Source: Hypericum androsaemum (taxonomy: Eukaryota; Streptophyta; Magnoliopsida; Malpighiales; Hypericaceae). Taken from it: a stretch of DNA of 64,000 bases. The stretch is from positions 1,952,001 to 2,016,000 of the forward strand of contig OZ023192.1 of assembly GCA_963995505.1 (NCBI GenBank). The letters run 5' to 3'. Below are positions 36,354-48,036 of the stretch, piece by piece; positions within the stretch are counted from its first letter, which is position 1, and each line of letters opens with the position of its first letter. The notes beneath the pieces were generated by a model, which was not told the origin of the DNA, ran no database searches, and worked only from the letters and a program-made list of their open reading frames with translations. The translations under genes and the position numbers were made by a program.

Positions 36354-36443
36354 GGGCTTAATTAGCTTTTTTTTTTAGGCGGAAAAAAAGAACGTCATAA
36401 ATCAAAAGAAAAGAAAAAAAAATACAATGGGCTTAATTAGCTT
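36354..36443. mobile_element. short A/T-run insertion flanked by a 15-bp direct repeat
   Basis: GGGCTTAATTAGCTT occurs at 36354-36368 and again at 36429-36443. Between the copies are about 60 bases starting with a T-run and ending in an A-rich run. This has the shape of a target-primed insertion (a very short LINE or SINE fragment, or end-joining repair filler) with its target-site duplication. Confidence 0.5.
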
Positions 36444-38500
36444 ATGAATGGAGAATTCTGTCAACCTATAGCCTGAAAATTTTGATTTTAAGTTGTAAAT
36501 AAAAATTCTAATAAATTTTGCTACTATCAAAAATATTTTAGGTTCAAATTGGATAGAATCTTTGAAACCTCACTAAACTCTCTCAACAACTATTTAATAC
36601 TATTGACAAAATTAGTTAAAATATATCAACTTCTACATCAATTAATCTAATTACGGTGCTTGTAACCTTTATAAATTATTAGGAATCTAGATAGTAGAAA
36701 TCAAGGTGATACATATAAATGGCTAAGACAAAGGTTCAGAATGTTAAAGGCAAGCGTGTCTCCTGAAACCGTGCATTTAGGAAATATTAATTAATTGTCA
36801 GCCTCTAGACATGCAGACGATACATAAATATAGAGGTGTTAATAAGATATTAATGTCCTTAGAGTGATTATGATCATTCACGTGACATATGCTTCCTTAT
36901 TAACTCTGTTCCTCTGATTCTGCAATTTACGGGTGATATTCAGTTCAGTCTCTGATCCCATCAGACAGATCAAGAAAGAGGAAAAGGTGATAAAACCCAT
37001 AATAGAAAGTTTGTGGTTTTCTTTGGGTCTATCATCATCCGGTATCCACAATGATCATATCCGGATAACGACTAATCTTAGGTTAGTCGAGTAAAGTAAG
37101 ATCTCCGAAAGCCAATAATCCTAGCTATGCTTTTGATAACTTCTTTATTACTTGAACTAACTGACGATATATTGAGATCCCTATTTTTTTTGTGAAACTC
37201 GGTATCGAGTACTCTCGAGCGCAAGGTAATTCTCGAACCCAAAATTTCTTTAAGATAATTAGAATTTGCTTAGCAGTTGAACCAACTCTTAATGGTGTAG
37301 AGAACCCTACATTACGAAAGAGGACGTCACAAGTAAATTAGGGCACCACCAACTCCACCTCCCAGCATATAATAGCAAGAGGTGGGTTAGTTACACAGTC
37401 AGTTCCAATCCCAAAGCCCTAACTACAAAGAAAGAACAATTAATGTTCAATATTGTCAGGGGTCAATGTAAAAAGTGGGTCCCAGTGTTCCTGACGGTCA
37501 ATATATGTAAATGAATAAATAAATAAAGCTAAATTGCATTTAATCCTGGCTGTAGTCGTGGACCCTGCGACGTCGTCGTTGCATGATCACGTCCGTACGA
37601 TATTGGATCGGTCATGTGTGTCCTCTGTCAAGTCCACTGCTTTGTCCCCCTCTTGCTTTTGTGTTCTAATATTGTCCTCGTCTAAATTTTTCAAAGGGTC
37701 TGTATTTTTGTTAATTCAGTTGTAAGAGTTGATGACGGGTGCATAACGATCAACTACTCTTATTCGCACTGTAATCTTGTAGTTGTAAAATATGTGATAA
37801 TATCTATCACTTATTCCTAATTAATGAAAGATTTTTGTATCACATTAAAAAAAATAGTGTGTATATATCTATATATATTCGTGTTGATTGTTGGCATTTT
37901 TATTCTATGTATAATCCACGAATATAGTTCAGTGCATAATGTGAGCATTTTATTGTCTCTAGTGCCCTTGAATTGACTCGTGTCAATTTGGCAATTAAGA
38001 GTCGGCCAAATTATTCGAACCTTTAGAACCTTATGTAGCTGGAATTTCTCGTGTGGGCGGGCAACTTGCAGATCGAATTGACATCTATGAGTGGTTTAAT
38101 GTGTCCGGAAAGATAAAAACTGATTGAATATTTGTATTAAATTCAAAAAATTTATTGTAATGAATTATGATTTTAAAAAAATTACATGGACTTGATACCT
38201 AGCATCATGAGAAAAAAAGAATTAAATCAGCAGAAGTTAACTAAAGTTGGATAAAATAACATGGACTTGATCCCTAATTACATGTGTTATAATCAACCAA
38301 CATACATTTAAATCAAATGGCAAAAAAAATATTCTAGCATAATTAAAGGTCTCAAATTTCAGCTCTTGAAAAAATAATAATGTTAAATACTTTTTCGAAT
38401 TTTTTTTTATGAGTAGAACATTTTATTAATGGTGAAATATTTACAATATATACTATGCAAAACCCCCCCTATACAATATTGCAGCAGCATCCTAAGTAAA
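36444..38500. other. gene-free AT-rich stretch with a SINE-like copy
   Basis: No supported coding sequence. A minus-strand family 1 SINE-like copy lies at about 37195-37303: its reverse complement has AGAGTTGGTTCAACTGCTAAG (A-box region) and TTGGGTTCGAGAA (B-box). Around 36540-36600 a GGTTCAAATTGG stretch followed by CTCTCTCAACAACTATTTAA may be another partial repeat. The region 37540-37700 is less AT-rich but has no recognisable product. Confidence 0.45.
37195..37303 (-). mobile_element. tRNA-derived SINE-like copy, family 1 (diverged)
   Basis: The A- and B-box order and spacing match the copies at 36068, 43388 and 47050, but the tail is more diverged. Read on the minus strand the head is AGAGTTGGTTCAACTGC and the B-box is GGTTCGAGAA. 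Confidence 0.5.
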
Positions 38501-38935
38501 ACTCTGCAGATGTAAAAATCAGTAGAAAAGAACTGCCATAGGAAAAGAGCGTCGGGTGTTATGCTGATAAAATGTAGTTTTATATTGCCAAAGGGCTTGT
38601 AGCCCAACGGCACAATGCCTTGTAAAAAATTGAGAAAGTCGAGGGTTCAAACTCTGGCATGTGTCATGGTATAAAATTTACCTTTCAAAGAACCGCCATA
38701 GGAAGATGTAAAACACTAAACTCTGGTATAAACCCTAAACTCTGGCAGATGTAAAACCCAGTAGAAAAGAACCGCCATAGGAAAAGAGCGTCGGGTGTTA
38801 TGCTGATAGAATGTAGTTTTATATTGCCAAAGGGCTTGTAGCCCAACGGCACAACACGTTGTAAAAGATTGAGAAAGTCGAGGGTTCAAACTCTGGCATG
38901 TGTCATGGTATAAAATTTACCTTTCAAAAAAATAT
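38501..38935 (+). repeat. 238-bp tandem duplication carrying a SINE-like unit, family 2
   Basis: The sequence 38501-38690 is repeated with few changes at 38739-38930 (period about 238). Each copy ends in a tRNA-like unit (38583-38690 and 38822-38930): GGGCTTGTAGCCCAACGGCA fits an A-box region, GGGTTCAAACTC fits a B-box, and the 3' end is TAAAATTTACCTTTCAAA. The spacer between the copies contains short AAACTCTGG repeats. Confidence 0.7.
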
Positions 38936-40346
38936 TGCTTTGTACTCGGTTCCTACATAATACTTGTTCGGAGATCTTTGCTACAGTTTAAAAATCCTAT
39001 CCATATCAAATCTGAATTAGTCGGTATAGTGTGAGTCCCCGATATATATATTCATCACTACTGACAAGTTTTTTGGTCTTGTCCAAACCCAAGTGGCCAA
39101 GCAAGAACCGAGGACGTGCAAAGGGTGGGGCTTGGGGTTGAGGGAATGGACTATTCCTAGCTTTTATTGAAAGCTACCAAACACGCCGCTACTCCTCACC
39201 ATTATTGGCCTTATCAAACTTCACCGTTCATTAAAAATTGTATGAGGTCCACACTCTACTTATCCTTGCCATTTCAATACATCCTCTGAAATAGTTATGG
39301 ACATGCTCACAAGTACAAATGCATCTCTTTGCGTATTCGGAGCAGTTCCCGGTTGCCGGCAATTGTTTAGTCAGTTTAGTGAATATGTGTATGCACTATG
39401 ATTTCGGAAAAAAAGTCAGAAATCGATGACAATACATTGGTTACATCTGATATATCATGTACAACAATTTTCAGTTAATTGCCTTCAAGATTATGTATTG
39501 TAAATGTTGGTCGACTTTTTTTGTCAAGAAAATTTAGACGGGTTGACCTAAACCCCGAGGTTCTAAACGGTATTGGGTTTTGTTCCGCTCCTAAGTAAAA
39601 TTTTGCCATTTTTTCAAGGGATGAGAATTGACCCATCGACCCATAAGAATCGAGGTAGTACCTGTTACTATTCTACCCACCTTACGTTAAAATGTTGGTC
39701 GACTTTAAATGTTGGTCGACTTTAAGTTCCAAAGAACACTATATTCCAGCATGTTTGGTATGCCTGGTACCCGAACGCCTATTAGATTAAGATTCAAATT
39801 CTAAGAAATCTGAAATTAGTTGAAGCTGAAGTCACTCCGTCTCCCTTTTTTCTCCTGGGGATCCTCAAGGAAAAGGAAGGCTCCAGATAACGTTAAATCT
39901 TCCAAAAGATCTCGGCCGCCCCTGAACTCGACAGACATGTTATAAAGTGCTAAAAGACTAAACAACCGTTAACTACTTTTTTATTCACCAACTTAATCAG
40001 AAAGTCTCGAATTTATTTTATTGAAGATATAGTGCTAAGAAATTTTTGTCACTTTGTATATCTGTTCGAACTTGAATTAGTCAATTTATTAGATATTCTA
40101 ATTCGAAATAGTGTAGAAAGCTACTTTGTTATCCTTATTTGCATTAATTAGGACATTGGCTGGACGGCTCTCGACGTATGCCAATCTGCAAAAATGGTCG
40201 GTGGCCCTACTACAGTACAATCTCTAATTTTTTTTGTGTGTGTCGAGACATATCTTAATCTTCTGGCCTGTGACGCCAGTTTGTTTGCTTGCTTACGTGC
40301 ACGCCCTCTCTCTCACTCTCCAGAAATAAAATCAGATTCTTTAAGG
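38936..40346. other. gene-free stretch
   Basis: AT-rich DNA with no supported coding frame. A short direct repeat of AATGTTGGTCGACTTT occurs near 39505, 39691 and 39708. Nothing else recognised. Confidence 0.4.
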
Positions 40347-40860
40347 TAAAACTTCTGGTTTAAGTAATCCACGACGAGAGAGTTGATATAAGTGTTAAAA
40401 TATTTAAATTTATGAAGGTTTTGAGTTGAAAATTCACGAATATAAAAAATATTTTTAAAATAGACGTTGCTCAGTTCTAAATATCAGAATTTATAGCAAA
40501 AAAAACTTCTGGTTCAAGGAATCGACGAGAGTTGATACAAGTAGTAAAGTACTTGAATTTATTTAAAAAATGTTTTAGTTTCAAACTTCACAAATTTATT
40601 AAATATTATTTGAAAAGCCACCTCTAAAATAGACGATGCTCAGTTTTGAATATCAGAATTTATACCCAAAAAAACTTTTGGTTCAAGGAATTGACCACGT
40701 GATACAAATAATAAAATACTTAAATTGATTTGGGAAGATTTTGATTTCAAATATCACAAATGTAATAAAATATTATTTGAAAAACCACATTTAAAATAGA
40801 CGTTGCTCTGCTCTCAGAGCTTGTACCCAAAATAACTTGTAGTTCATGTTCAAGAAAGTT
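40347..40860. repeat. tandem repeat, about 160-bp unit, three copies plus a partial fourth
   Basis: Units start near 40347, 40501, 40667 and 40829, each opening with AAAACTTCTGGTTCAAGGA or a variant and containing GAGTTGATACAAGTAGTAAA and AAAATAGACGTTGCTCAGTT. Units differ by perhaps 15-25 percent with small indels, so the array is not recent. No open frame runs through it. Confidence 0.7.
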
Positions 40861-42809
40861 GAAATTTCAAAAAATTATATTGAGAAGTTTCCTTTATTTA
40901 TAGCGGATACATGTTTGGCTCAATTTTTAAGTGGAACTGGGCGTTGTTTTAAAATTCTGAATTAGATATAAATTTTTTAATATAATGTTACACTAAATTG
41001 ATCACTGGTTGGTTGTTATTATATCACTCTCGTTTTAATTTTTTTTGAAAGGTAATTTTTTTTACCATGTCAAGATTTGAATCGTGGACCTCTTAGATAT
41101 TTGCATCACCTTATACTAGTGGGCTAGAAGTGCCTCTCGTTTCAATTGGTGGAGCCACCTAAATTTTAGCGGAAACAGCAACCCCAATTTATTTATTTTT
41201 TGAAAAAAGTTACATCAAAAAGTTATTTGAAAAATAATTATATAACTTTTATATAGTTTTAACAAATAATTTTTACATGTATGTACCTAAAAAAGAAATT
41301 GGCCCACGAAAGAATTAAACTATCCAAACTGTGATATCATAGATAACAATTTTAGATTGATCCACTAATCAAAGTTTCTGCTGTTTTATATAAATTTTGG
41401 TTCATTAGACTTGGTATAAAATAAGTATTTTGGCTCAATTTATCATCGCAGGAATTCCATTACTTCCATTTTTTGAACTCAATATAGAAATTTAGCCAAA
41501 ATTGTCATCACAAAAAGATTGATAGACAAAAGCAAAATGAATTATTTTGGACAAAATCGGCCCCCCTTCACGCAGATGACCGCAAAAACATTATTTTTTA
41601 AAATTTTGGTGAAATCTAATTATAGGGAGCAATTCTCCTAATAAAATTTTCTACATTTGTTAAATTTGAACTCAAAATTTATTTTAACCAAATTAAAATC
41701 TTTTACCTCGATATTGCTATAAATGAAACATAGACATAGATTTGGCATGCAATCAGAAAATGCCAATAGAAAGGGTTGACAAACGCCAATTTGGTCCAGG
41801 CCACGGGAACCTTGAGGTTCTTCTGATTACGATTAATACGTTCCCTCCAACTAACCAATATTTCAAGTGGGCCCACTTCCTAATTCCGGACAATCATCTA
41901 AGTCGGCTAAATCAGATTTTAACTGAACATAATTTTTAATATTGTTCAAATACTGCTTATCAAAAATCAACTTTCTGTGAACTCAAAAAATTGTAACTCG
42001 CGGAATTATATACTTGATAGAGCTCACAGTGAAATCGACATTCTTCTAAAGTTCTCCAGTTGCACGCAGAGGTTATTACAATTTCTTATTATGGGGACCT
42101 TTTTTGAGATATTTTAACAGAGGACTAGGTTACTGTTTTGTTCTTTAATTTCGTGAGCATGCGCATTCTGAGACCCAATGGTTAATATTAGACTTTATAA
42201 TAGTTTATTTCACTGGATCTCCTAGATGTTGCCGCCTCAGCCTCTTCCTCTAGGTTATCCACCTTGTTATTAATTTCATCAGTAATGATTAATCGAATTC
42301 GAGTCCAATATAATTTCATCAGTAATGATTACCGTCGTTGTTTCCAAGCCGGAGACCTAATCCGTGTGCAGCTGTTGAGACTTTTCTTTTGCCAAAAGAC
42401 ATTTGGCTTTATAAGAACGCGTATAAATAATTGACGGAGGTATAGAATTTCATCTTTCACAGATGTAAGTAAATTTTATCTAGAAAAACTGGCATTTTTG
42501 GCCCTCGTATTCTTGCAACAACACTATAATAGGCATTGTTAAAAAAAATATAGTTTGACCACGTTGGACTTACTAGTTCACATGGCTAGACTAACCGGTA
42601 TAGATTAAAATATAAATTTATTTATAAACATATTTGTTATGCTTTCTTTAAATTAAACATAATTAAATTAAGATTTTGGTATAACATATTCAATAAATTA
42701 GAAGATATTTATAATTATTTAGTATTTTAATACTAAATATATTTAATAATAGAATAATTTTTAAAAATACCTATGTCCCGACGGAGTAGGATAATTTAGA
42801 ATTACGAAG

Positions 42810-43760
42810 AAAGGATTTTCTTTTATATGTTATTCAAATAAAACATTAAGAATACAAAGATATTATGTAATTAACAAATCAACACAATACTCACACCAGC
42901 TAAAATACTTAAATAATACACCAGCTAAAATATTTGTATTCAACCTGTGATTTGTTTTGAGTGGTTTCGACCAAAATATAAAATCAAAGCAATTTGATTT
43001 CGTGGTTCGCTATTATCCTACAACATATGTTTCATTGCACATGAAACCCAATAAATTTTATCTAAAATGACAAACTTGAGATTCTCATAAGAATTGTGAT
43101 ATCTTATTTAAGGGTGTTTTGATAAAATACGAAATACCCACCAAGTCAATGCCTCAACAATTTCTAGTTAGAGAACCCTAGTTTTCTAAACATCGACTTG
43201 TTGAAATCTCTGTCTGAAGCCGAAAGACCTCGAATTGGTCGGCAATCCTAAACAACGGTACTGTGAAGGCTAAACGATGTGAAATATTGTCTCCATGATG
43301 AACGGAAACGCGTTGCCAGATTTTTTTCCTTTCACTTATTATATTTAGAGTCGAATATTATCTGACCATATATTATTGGTAGTTTTCTCAATAGTATTTT
43401 TTGGGTGATAGGCTTGAACCCAAGACATCCTAATAGAACATAAATCTCTTACTACTTATACCAAACTCTCATTGCTGATGCAATCAATCTTGACCTTGAA
43501 GCAGAATTTTGATGGGATGCATGAAAAAGAATTAGCTAGAACCCAATGGTGACATCACTTTCTGGTCTAAATTATGTGACTAATGGTCCAAGGTTTTTAA
43601 AAATGGACTGAGGCAACCTAAATTTTTCTCCGTCTCTCGGGTTGATTATTTGGACGGCCAGTCATGCCATACCTTTCATTGTAAGTATTGGGTTGATTTG
43701 TTAATTACATATTATCTTTGTATTTTTTTATTTGAATAACATATAAAAGTAAAAAAAATT
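42810..43760. repeat. inverted repeat pair about 790 bp apart
   Basis: The segment 42810-42893 reversed and complemented matches 43682-43760 over about 75 bases, for example GTTGATTTGTTAATTACAT and TTATTTGAATAACATATAAA on the plus strand of the right copy. The match does not clearly extend further on either side, so these may be two opposite copies of a dispersed repeat rather than the ends of one element. Confidence 0.55.
43388..43480 (-). mobile_element. tRNA-derived SINE-like copy, family 1
   Basis: Reverse complement: GAGAGTTTGGTATAAGTAGT head, then GTCTTGGGTTCAAGCC (B-box), then a tail ending AATACTATTGAGAAAACT. Same arrangement as the copies at 36068 and 47050. Confidence 0.6.
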
Positions 43761-45261
43761 GATACACCAATATTGGTGGGCCTGGCCAATTCCGAGCTGG
43801 AAGCGGGGTACAAATTGAGAAAGTGATGGACATAATTCCGTCAGCCATACTCAACCTCATCTAATTGTCTACTATATGTAGAAGTCAATCTTCGTTGGCC
43901 TCACTACAATATTTTATATGGAAGTGGGTGAAAACTATTTGCTGATGAGTTTTCTTGTCGAAAAAATATACATCGAAGTTTTCCGACAATTAGAGAATTA
44001 GAAACTTCGCGAACTAAATTGTGTGAGAATAACAACGAGATACACAATCAATTTGCTATAATATTATGTTTAAATTTTTATATATAATTCAAAATATTTA
44101 TACAATAATTAAGTTAATTTTCTATACTCGTAAACAAACATACTACTCTTACAACTAAGAATACTTATTGTTTAACGCATCTTCCTCTAACTTGTTAAAG
44201 TGCTTTGTTTTATTGTAATAAAATATTTAATAAATGTATGCACTAAATAATGTTCAGTAAATATAAGAAATATTCCAATTCGATGGCACGAATAATTAAG
44301 CAGATTCCCCCTATTCCCTTATTATGTCTCTAAAATTTCGGGGGAAATTTCACTAGATGGGATCTAGCTTTTGTGGTCCAGCCTCTTTGTTTTTTCCATC
44401 CAACGAATTTAAAAGATACTCTCCTATATATCTGACTATAATATATATGATTTAAATAATAAGAAGCTAGATTAAACCCACCCAGAAAAGAAATAAAAAA
44501 TAATTCAGAGCCGTGGTCCATTAATTATGGGGCTCAGAATCTTCAGATCAGGTTCTAGGTTTCATAAATTTTAAAAATATTATCTCATATTTATTATTTC
44601 AATCATGAACCCAAAAAAGATGGTCATGATGATGATAATAATACGCACGCGTATTGCCTTTGTTTGAAAATTATTTATGTCTTTCCCTAATTAATTTGCT
44701 TCTTATGTAAGGTTGGACGCCAAATTCTCAACGATTTAATTTAATGATAATTATAGTTGCACCGTAACGTTGCAGAGGGGGTAGATAAAGAATTTCTATT
44801 AAGTTCAAAATATTTTTAACAAACGAATTTCACACGCCCTTCAAACAAAATTTATTGAATCCAAAATTTGTACGAGTTTTAATTTTACTATAGTTTCATG
44901 AAACACGAGTCGTGCGAGTAATAATGTGCAATGAAATTAATCCGTTCCGATATCATGTTAAAATATTCATATCAAACACAGAAACTTTAAAACGACGAAT
45001 TAGTAATTTTTTTTCATATTTAGAAACAACGTCACCTGCGCTCGCAATTAAATATGTGGTAATCGCCGCAATAAAGTTCAATTTCAATTGGTAAAAGATA
45101 ACGAACTTGTGAGAGCAATACATTGAAATATTATTCATTATTATTTTTTTTTAATTTCCAATAATTATTAATTTGATAACTGTCACAATCATTGAAAATT
45201 CTTTCGCCTCCTCCTATTCCCAGCTTTGTCCATTAGCAAAAGCACGCATAATGCAAGAGTC

Positions 45262-45272
45262 AATTGATGACC
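45262..45272. repeat. left target-site duplication of the LINE
   Basis: AATTGATGACC, identical to 46294-46304. The two flank the truncated LINE exactly. Confidence 0.8.
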
Positions 45273-46293
45273 AGGTATCTGGAGAAATTTATGGAACCTG
45301 AAGGTTTCTCCTAAAATTCAAAATTTTATCTGGAAGCTCGTTAGAAATGGAGTTCCCACAGCTGCTAATTTTCATAGGAGACATCTTTCGAGTTCTCCCT
45401 TATGCCAAATTTGTGGCTCCGCTGACGAGACTGTCCTTCACCTAATTTTCCAATGTCCTCATGCAAGGGCTTCTTGGCATGCTAGTTCTTTACATTTTAG
45501 ATTTGATCGTGATGTCCATCTATCTTTCTCTGTTTGGTTATCCTCGTTGCTTTTGTTGTTGCCTTCCCCATCTGATTCTGAATTTTGTTCGTTGGCTATG
45601 TTTCTCTGTTGGAATATTTGGCTAGCTAGGAATAACTTCTTATTCGATGGTGATTCTATTGATCCTCTTGCTGCGGTCAACAAGGCAGTTTACTCTTGTT
45701 CTGAATTTTTCCAGATGGAAGCTGAGATTTTGCAAGAACCATATACAACTCATGATCTACCAACTTCATGGAGTGCTCCACCTCTTGGAGCTATGAAGTA
45801 CAACTGTGATGCCTCGTGGGTGGACTCCTCCTCTCCAGCTGGGTGTGTTGCGGTTGCAAGAAATCACCAAGGCCTCATCTGCGATGGTCAATCAAGTTCG
45901 AGGTTGGTTTCTTCTCCACTAGAGGCGAAATTGCTTGCTTTGGAGATGGCTTTATCTGCTGTTTCTCTGAAGTTCACTGCTACTCCTGTCGAAGTGGAGA
46001 CCGATTGCTACCTGGCTTTCACTTTTGTAAATGATCCAACCACCCGTGTGCATTGACAAGTTGATGATCTGATTTGCCGTATTCGCGGGTTGTTGTCTCA
46101 TTTGCCCCTTTGTTCCCTACACTTTATTCCTAGAACACTTAACCATGTCGTTGATTGGTTAAGTAAGTATTGTAGGTTTGGCTCCCTCCCGAGGGATTAG
46201 GATGTAATCCACCCAGCGGAGTTGGATGCGCTGCTGTTCACGGATTTCCCCACTTGAGAGGTTTTTATTGGATTTTGGCCCTGTTCAAAAAAA
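45273..46293 (+). mobile_element. 5'-truncated LINE (L1-type) with zinc knuckle and RNase H remnant
   Basis: A continuous frame from about 45292 reads the C-terminal part of a plant non-LTR retrotransposon: WNLKVSPKIQNFIWKL, then a CxxC...HxxxxC zf-RVT zinc-binding segment (about 45405-45465), then an RNase H domain with NCDASW (about 45808), an EAKLLALEMAL helix and ETDC (about 45998). A TGA at 46054-46056 interrupts RNase H; related sequence (IPRTLNHVVDWLS) continues in the same frame to 46200. The element ends in an A-run at 46287-46293 and is flanked by perfect 11-bp target-site duplications, so the 5' truncation happened at insertion. About 1.02 kb of an element usually near 6 kb is present. 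Confidence 0.9.
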
Positions 46294-46304
46294 AATTGAT
46301 GACC
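46294..46304. repeat. right target-site duplication of the LINE
   Basis: AATTGATGACC directly after the A-run, identical to 45262-45272. Confidence 0.8.
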
Positions 46305-47781
46305 CTTCTCGAATACTTTCGTTTTCTTTAATACAAAGATAAGGCCAAAAGCGAAAAAAAAAATTAAGATATTGTCGATTCCTAAGCCCACAAAAAACTT
46401 TTCAAATTTAAAATATTATATAATTGGCTAATTAGCTCCTTCCTATACCAATTTTATTTTGGGAAACATTTATAGGTTTCACTTTTTGGATTCCTCTGGA
46501 CCCATGTTGACGTTTATGTGGCCATAATAAGACATGGTTTGGCTTTTGTACAACACAAATGAGTGGCAAATTAATTTTAAAATTTCGAAATGGATTCAAC
46601 TTTTTGGGTAAAGAAAGGTTGGTTGGATCCAATATCACTTGAATGAAATTACCGAGATCAATTAATAAAATTATTATACTTCAATTAAAAGTTATCATTT
46701 GAATTATATTAATTTGGTTGTATAAAATTAGTAGGAAAAGATTGATAGGTTCGGTCATTGTCTAGTTATGAGGTAATTTTGAATATTAAGATAATGAGTA
46801 TGTAAATTTTTTATATTATAAAAAAAGTATAATATTTTTGCAACTATCAATGTGGTAATCTCAGCACATCCCCTCAAACGAAATTTATTGGGATAAAATT
46901 TGCACGAGATTTGACTTCTCCATGTGCGATGAAGCCAGGTCGGGTCACGGGATCAACCCACTTCAATATCATGTTAGAATCTTCATATCGAACCCAAAAC
47001 CTTTTTTTGGTGAATCTCTGTTGTTCATAATTGAGCACTGTTGGGCCTTGGAAAATTCTCTCAATGATGTCTTTTACATTCGGAAGGCTTAAATCCAAGA
47101 CCTCTTTAAGTGAATTCAAGTCCCTAATCACTTGGATAAACTCTCATTGGTCAATCAAAATCTTGAAATAATAGGTATGTGAGTTTTTCACAACTATAAA
47201 AAAATTACTACTCTAACAATGTGATAATCTCAACAAATTTTGTAAAAACTAAAATATAAATAGACTGAATGGTATAATAATATCTAAGCTTGTGCTTGAG
47301 AAATATAGGGAGGTGGAAATTTAACTTATATACGTAAGAGTGATGGGGTTGGAATGGAACGTGAGAGGTAAACATCAGCCGAGTAGCGATAAACATTATA
47401 AATGCAAAAAGCAATAAAGAAGATTGCAAGTGCAACTAGCCCAATAATAATAAAGTCAAAACGTTTGCTAGTTGCTACCTCTTTCCCAATACACGCCACG
47501 AGAGAGAGATAAATAACATGAGTTTTTAAAAATATAGTAATGCTAAGTGCTATTTGAAAAAGTTTTACTGCCGCTCAAAAAAAGTTACGTTAATCTCGAA
47601 ATTAAATTAGTCAGTACAGTATATCTATGAATAGATTATGATATCAACCAAAATCAAACATCGTCACGGGTATCCCTTGAGTCCCATGTGTATCTAATTT
47701 AATTGGCGAATCCAGCACCAAGTCTAACCTTTTATTTTGTCTGAAAACTCAGCGAACCTACTCTCTTTGAAAAAAATCTCG
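46305..47781. other. gene-free AT-rich stretch with a SINE-like copy
   Basis: No supported coding frame. A family 1 SINE-like copy lies at 47050-47152 on the minus strand. The part 46860-47000 (ACGAAATTTATTGGGATAAAATTTG and on) resembles 44820-44990, marking another dispersed repeat. Confidence 0.4.
47050..47152 (-). mobile_element. tRNA-derived SINE-like copy, family 1
   Basis: Reverse complement: CCAATGAGAGTTTATCCAAG head, AAGAGGTCTTGGATTTAAGC in the B-box region (one base off consensus), and the same tail as the copies at 36068 and 43388. The B-box change suggests it is no longer transcribable. Confidence 0.55.
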
Positions 47782-48036
47782 ATTGATCAAATTTTTACAT
47801 CAATTACATATTGTCAAGATTTGAATTTCAATTCTACAATCAAATCCTCTTTATACCAATACACATTGATCAAATTTTTACATCAATTATACATTGTCAA
47901 GATTTGAATTTCGATTCTATGATCAAATCCTCTTTATACTACAGATATATATTGATCAAATTTTTACATCAAGTATATATTGTCAAGATTTGAATTTCGA
48001 TTCTACGATCAAATTCTCTTTATACTACAGATACAC
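47782..48036. repeat. tandem repeat, 83-86-bp unit, three copies
   Basis: Units start at 47782, 47865 and 47951 with ATTGATCAAATTTTTACATC and contain ATTGTCAAGATTTGAATTTC and ATCAAATCCTCTTTATAC. Copies differ at only a few positions, so the amplification is fairly recent. The array is not a coding repeat. Confidence 0.85.

Larger units (their letters stand above)
40861..45261. other. gene-free AT-rich stretch with dispersed repeats
   Basis: About 4.4 kb with no supported gene. It holds a diverged tRNA-like fragment near 41045-41140, an inverted repeat pair (42810-42893 and 43682-43760), a SINE-like copy at 43388-43480, and around 44800-45000 a segment resembling 46860-47000. Stop codons are dense in all frames. 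Confidence 0.45.

Noticed and set aside
37534..37725. 63-codon plus-strand frame in a locally GC-richer patch.
   Set aside because: Short, no family, and no splice partners on either side.
41742..41939. 65-codon frame in the gene-free zone.
   Set aside because: No conserved motif; length is expected by chance in this composition.
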